DNA from: Claveliimonas monacensis | Lineage (GTDB): Bacteria; Bacillota; Clostridia; Lachnospirales; Lachnospiraceae | Assembly (NCBI RefSeq): GCF_014982975.1 | Contig: NZ_JADCKL010000003.1 | Location: 223,523 to 287,522, forward strand | Length of the DNA: 64,000 nucleotides | Direction of reading: 5' to 3' | Part shown: positions 61,533-64,000 of the stretch, piece by piece | How positions within the stretch are numbered: position 1 is the first letter of the stretch | How the letters are laid out: every line of letters begins with the position of its first letter | Position numbers and translations under genes: made by a program | The notes under the pieces: generated by a model | What the model was told of the DNA's origin: nothing | What the model saw: only the letters and a program-made list of their open reading frames with translations | Database searches by the model: none

Positions 61533-62594
61533 ATGAAGAAGAGAGCAGTTATTTTGCTGCTGGCCGGCGTTCTGGCGGCTGGATCACTGACCGGATGCGG
61601 CGGTCTGGAGGACAGTGATGTAGTGGCAACTGTGAATGATACAGATATCACAGCGGATGTGGCAAATTTCCTTGCCAGATATACACAGGCCCAGTACGAG
61701 ACATACTATGCGGGGTACATGGGAGATGACATGTGGTCCGGTGAGAGTGAGGAGGGAAAAACCTACGAGGATACGGTCAAGGATTCTATCCTCGAGTCCC
61801 TGGAGAACATGTATTTGATGGAAGAGCACATGGACGAGTATGATATCTCTCTGTCTGACGAGGAGAAGAATTCGATCAAAGAGGCGGCCAGCCAGTTTGA
61901 TTCGGAAAACGGACTGGCAGAGAAAGAGAAAGTCTCTGGAAATACAGATACAGTGGAGCGTGTCCTTGAGCTTCTGACAATTCAGAAGAAGGTGCAGGAC
62001 GCTGTGGAAGCAGGAGCTGACACGGAGGTCTCTGACGAGGAGGCGGCTCAGAAGAGCATGCAGTATGTGACCTTTTCTTTCACGACGACAGATGAAGAAG
62101 GCAATTCTGTGGATCTGACTGATGAGGAGAAAGAACAACTGAAGGCAACAGCGGAAAGTTTTGCGGCCGGCGCTGCGGGAGCAGCCGATTTTGCGGCTTA
62201 TGCTACCGAGCAGGGACAGACATCTCAGGATGCCACCTTTGACGCGGAGAGTGCCACCTTGCCGACCCAGCTTGTGGAGGCGGCAGATGCCCTGGGCGAG
62301 GGGGAGACCACAGGAGTCGTGGAAGGAGACAACGGCTACTATGTGGCCAGAGTGACCAGCCTTTTAGACCGGGAGGCAACAGACGCCAAGAAGCAGGAGA
62401 TTGTGTCTGAGAGGCAGCAGGAGCTGATGGACGAGACCATCGCCGGGTGGCGCGAGGATGCAGATATAGAGGTACACGAGAGGGTGTGGGACAAGATTGA
62501 GTTTACCACCCTCACAGTCACCATGAAGCAGGATGAGGCCGATCCTTACACGGATGAGGTTCAGACAGACGATCAGGTTGAGGATACAGAATAG
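61533..62594 (+). CDS. PrsA-like foldase lipoprotein (peptidyl-prolyl isomerase)
   Basis: 353 residues. The lipoprotein signal ends LTGCG (Cys near 22). A SurA-type N-terminal chaperone region (VATVNDTDITADVANFL) is followed by a parvulin-like region from about 170 (QYVTFSFTTTDEEG, then DFAAYATEQGQ, TTGVVEGDNGYYVARV). PrsA proteins fold exported proteins outside the membrane. Several canonical parvulin active-site residues are not obvious, so enzymatic activity is less certain than the chaperone role. AAAGGAGG lies about 10 bp upstream. Confidence 0.88.
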   Translation: MKKRAVILLLAGVLAAGSLTGCGGLEDSDVVATVNDTDITADVANFLARYTQAQYETYYAGYMGDDMWSGESEEGKTYEDTVKDSILESLENMYLMEEHMDEYDISLSDEEKNSIKEAASQFDSENGLAEKEKVSGNTDTVERVLELLTIQKKVQDAVEAGADTEVSDEEAAQKSMQYVTFSFTTTDEEGNSVDLTDEEKEQLKATAESFAAGAAGAADFAAYATEQGQTSQDATFDAESATLPTQLVEAADALGEGETTGVVEGDNGYYVARVTSLLDREATDAKKQEIVSERQQELMDETIAGWREDADIEVHERVWDKIEFTTLTVTMKQDEADPYTDEVQTDDQVEDTE

Positions 62595-62674
62595 TATAGA
62601 TTGTATCGAAAAAAATACAGAGGGAACACTTGACAGGAAAGCGGGACATATTTATACTTGGTAAGTGTTAAGGC

Positions 62675-62711
62675 AAAGGTGTCACACATGAAAATGTGTG
62701 GCACCTTTTTT
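62675..62711 (+). terminator. Intrinsic terminator of the PrsA-like gene
   Basis: AAAGGTGTCACACAT (62675-62689) pairs with ATGTGTGGCACCTTT (62694-62708) with one G-U pair around GAAA, then T to 62711. The group II intron starts just after it. Confidence 0.92.
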
Positions 62712-62712
62712 G

Positions 62713-64000
62713 GTATGACGGGCATGCCGTCAGTCTGTGGTGAAAGTCCACAAGGGGCGTAGTTGCCGACGAACCCCAGAGCGACTCCCAAGGTTTGTAT
62801 CGTGAGGTATAGGCGAGAAGAAGGGATAGCGAAATCGTAGCCTGACGGACAGAAACCTGATATAAGGCGTACATGGTGGATAAGCTGACCGTAGACAGCG
62901 AAGTCCAAAAGGCAACCGTAACCCATGTGCGTAGATCAGGCAGGTAGACGAGGAAAGACTGGCAGGCTTATCCCGTGAGGTCTCACAGGCGGAGAAAACT
63001 CACCGTAGTAACAACGAACTGTGAGAAGTCAGCAGAAGCCGTAGTAGGCAGCGCCTTGAGATGGGCGTTGCTGAAGGGCTGAACAATGTAACCGTGTAAT
63101 CAAATGTATGCTCCATGGAATACCTGACAGCAGGAAGGGTGAAACGTAAATGAGCAGGCACTGCACAACTTATGGCGAATCCATGGAAACGGAAAGGAGA
63201 AAAGCACACAAGGCAATGTCAGAACTGTTGGAAAAGATATTGTCCAAAGACAACATGAACGCCGCATACAAAAGAGTCTGCGCCAATAAAGGCGCAGGAG
63301 GAGTAGATGGGGTGACAGTGGAAGAACTTGGCGATTATATCAAAGAGAACTGGGACAGTATCAGAAACCAAATCAGGAGCAGGGAGTACAAACCACAACC
63401 GGTCAGGAGAGTGGAAATTCCCAAGCCGGATGGTGGAGTGAGAAAGCTGGGAATCCCAACCGTAATGGACAGGGTTATCCAGCAGGGCATCGTACAGGTG
63501 ATAAGCCCCATGTGTGAGCCTTTGTTTTCAGAGCGGAGTTATGGTTTCAGACCGAACCGAAGCTGTGAAACGGCAATCAGGCAGCTGCTTGTATATCTAA
63601 ACGAGGGATATGAATGGATTGTGGACATCGACCTGGAGAAATTTTTCGACAATGTACCGCAGGATAAGTTGATGAGTCTGGTGCATGACATTATCAACGA
63701 TGGCGATACAGAATCCTTAATCCGTAAGTATCTGAAAGCAGGAGTCATGACAACACAAGGTTATGAGGAAACAAAACTCGGAACCCCGCAGGGCGGAAAT
63801 CTGTCACCATTGCTGTCAAACATCATGTTGAATGAATTAGATAAGGAACTGGAAGCAAGAGGGCTGCGGTTCACAAGATATGCAGATGATTGTGTGATAG
63901 CGGTCAAAAGCGAATCAAGTGCAAAAAGAGTGATGCGGACGGTATCGGATTGGATAGAGAGGAAACTGGGGTTAAAGGTCAACATGACCAAGACCCGCAT
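62713..64000 (+). mobile_element. Group II intron, 3' end beyond the window
   Basis: The 555 bp between the PrsA-like stop and the intron protein hold structured, gene-free intron RNA. GTATG at 62713 is a fair match to the GUGYG 5' end, and the following GACGGGCATGCCGTC is a hairpin typical of the first domain, then GTGAAAGTCCAC. Insertion right after a terminator hairpin is a known habit of bacterial class C introns. The protein begins at 63150. The 5' edge is set within a few bases only. Confidence 0.85.
63150..64000 (+). CDS. ltrA: Group II intron reverse transcriptase/maturase (3' end beyond the window)
   Basis: 283 codons visible, no stop yet. RT blocks in order: NKGAGGVDGVTV (near 47), KPDGGVRKLGIPTVMDRVIQQ (in parts, near 90-110), SYGFRPNRSC (near 129), VDIDLEKFFDNV (near 155), GTPQGGNLSPLLSN (near 212) and the catalytic YADD at 244-247 (63879-63890). 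It copies and splices its intron. ATG 63150 has GGAAGGG about 9 bp upstream. Whether thumb and endonuclease domains follow cannot be seen. Confidence 0.93.
   Translation, partial: MSRHCTTYGESMETERRKAHKAMSELLEKILSKDNMNAAYKRVCANKGAGGVDGVTVEELGDYIKENWDSIRNQIRSREYKPQPVRRVEIPKPDGGVRKLGIPTVMDRVIQQGIVQVISPMCEPLFSERSYGFRPNRSCETAIRQLLVYLNEGYEWIVDIDLEKFFDNVPQDKLMSLVHDIINDGDTESLIRKYLKAGVMTTQGYEETKLGTPQGGNLSPLLSNIMLNELDKELEARGLRFTRYADDCVIAVKSESSAKRVMRTVSDWIERKLGLKVNMTKTR

Overview
The window looks like a chromosome segment of a spore-forming, low- to mid-GC Gram-positive anaerobe of the Lachnospiraceae (Clostridia). Three things support this: the mother-cell and forespore sigma factors (spoIIGA, sigE, sigG) with the coat genes cotJABC, a Clostridia-style division cluster running from mraZ to ftsZ, and many Lachnospiraceae-type envelope proteins (GerMN lipoprotein, LCP proteins, a cohesin-like membrane protein).

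Region 1 (1 to about 14.8 kb) is visibly AT-rich and reads as a variable surface-polysaccharide cassette. It holds a large membrane protein cut by the window edge, a polyprenyl-type glycosyltransferase, an ABC exporter pair (Wzm/Wzt or TagG/TagH type), a bitopic protein of unknown role, a two-domain glycosyltransferase, a short glycosyltransferase, a secreted protein with eight 100-residue repeats and an L,D-transpeptidase domain, and a glycosyltransferase fused to a pyruvyl transferase. A transposase relic sits in the middle.

Region 2 (14.8 to 32.8 kb) has higher GC. It holds a GerMN lipoprotein, a MerR-methyltransferase fusion, the dTDP-rhamnose operon rfbABDC behind a MerR-type promoter, a reverse-strand glycosyltransferase, then a polymer assembly block: polyprenyl phosphosugar transferase, LCP ligase, Wzy-like polymerase, glycosyltransferase, second LCP protein with a Gly/Ser tail, and a cohesin-like protein. 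Precursor genes glmS and glf follow. Together these supply rhamnose, glucosamine-6-phosphate and galactofuranose, build polymers on a lipid carrier and attach them to the wall.

Region 3 (32.8 to 39.9 kb) holds htrA, glyA, a CsoR-type regulator, cotJABC, a stand-alone FtsW/RodA gene, degV and a small membrane protein. Region 4 (39.9 to 51.5 kb) is the division and wall cluster: an array of MraZ boxes, mraZ, rsmH, ftsL-like, two class B PBPs, mraY, murD, ftsW, ftsQ, ftsZ. It lacks murE, murF, murG and ftsA.

Region 5 (51.5 to 62.7 kb) holds spoIIGA-sigE behind a promoter with the unusual 22-bp spacing known from Bacillus spoIIG, a beta-CASP nuclease, sigG, a HAD phosphatase, two small unknown genes, pth-mfd and a PrsA-like foldase. 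The window ends inside a group II intron that begins right after the prsA terminator. I saw no tRNA, rRNA or CRISPR array. The best leads are regulatory and architectural: the spoIIG promoter, the MraZ array, the MerR-spaced rhamnose promoter, a terminator hairpin whose 3' arm carries a PBP ribosome site, and the repeat-rich L,D-transpeptidase.
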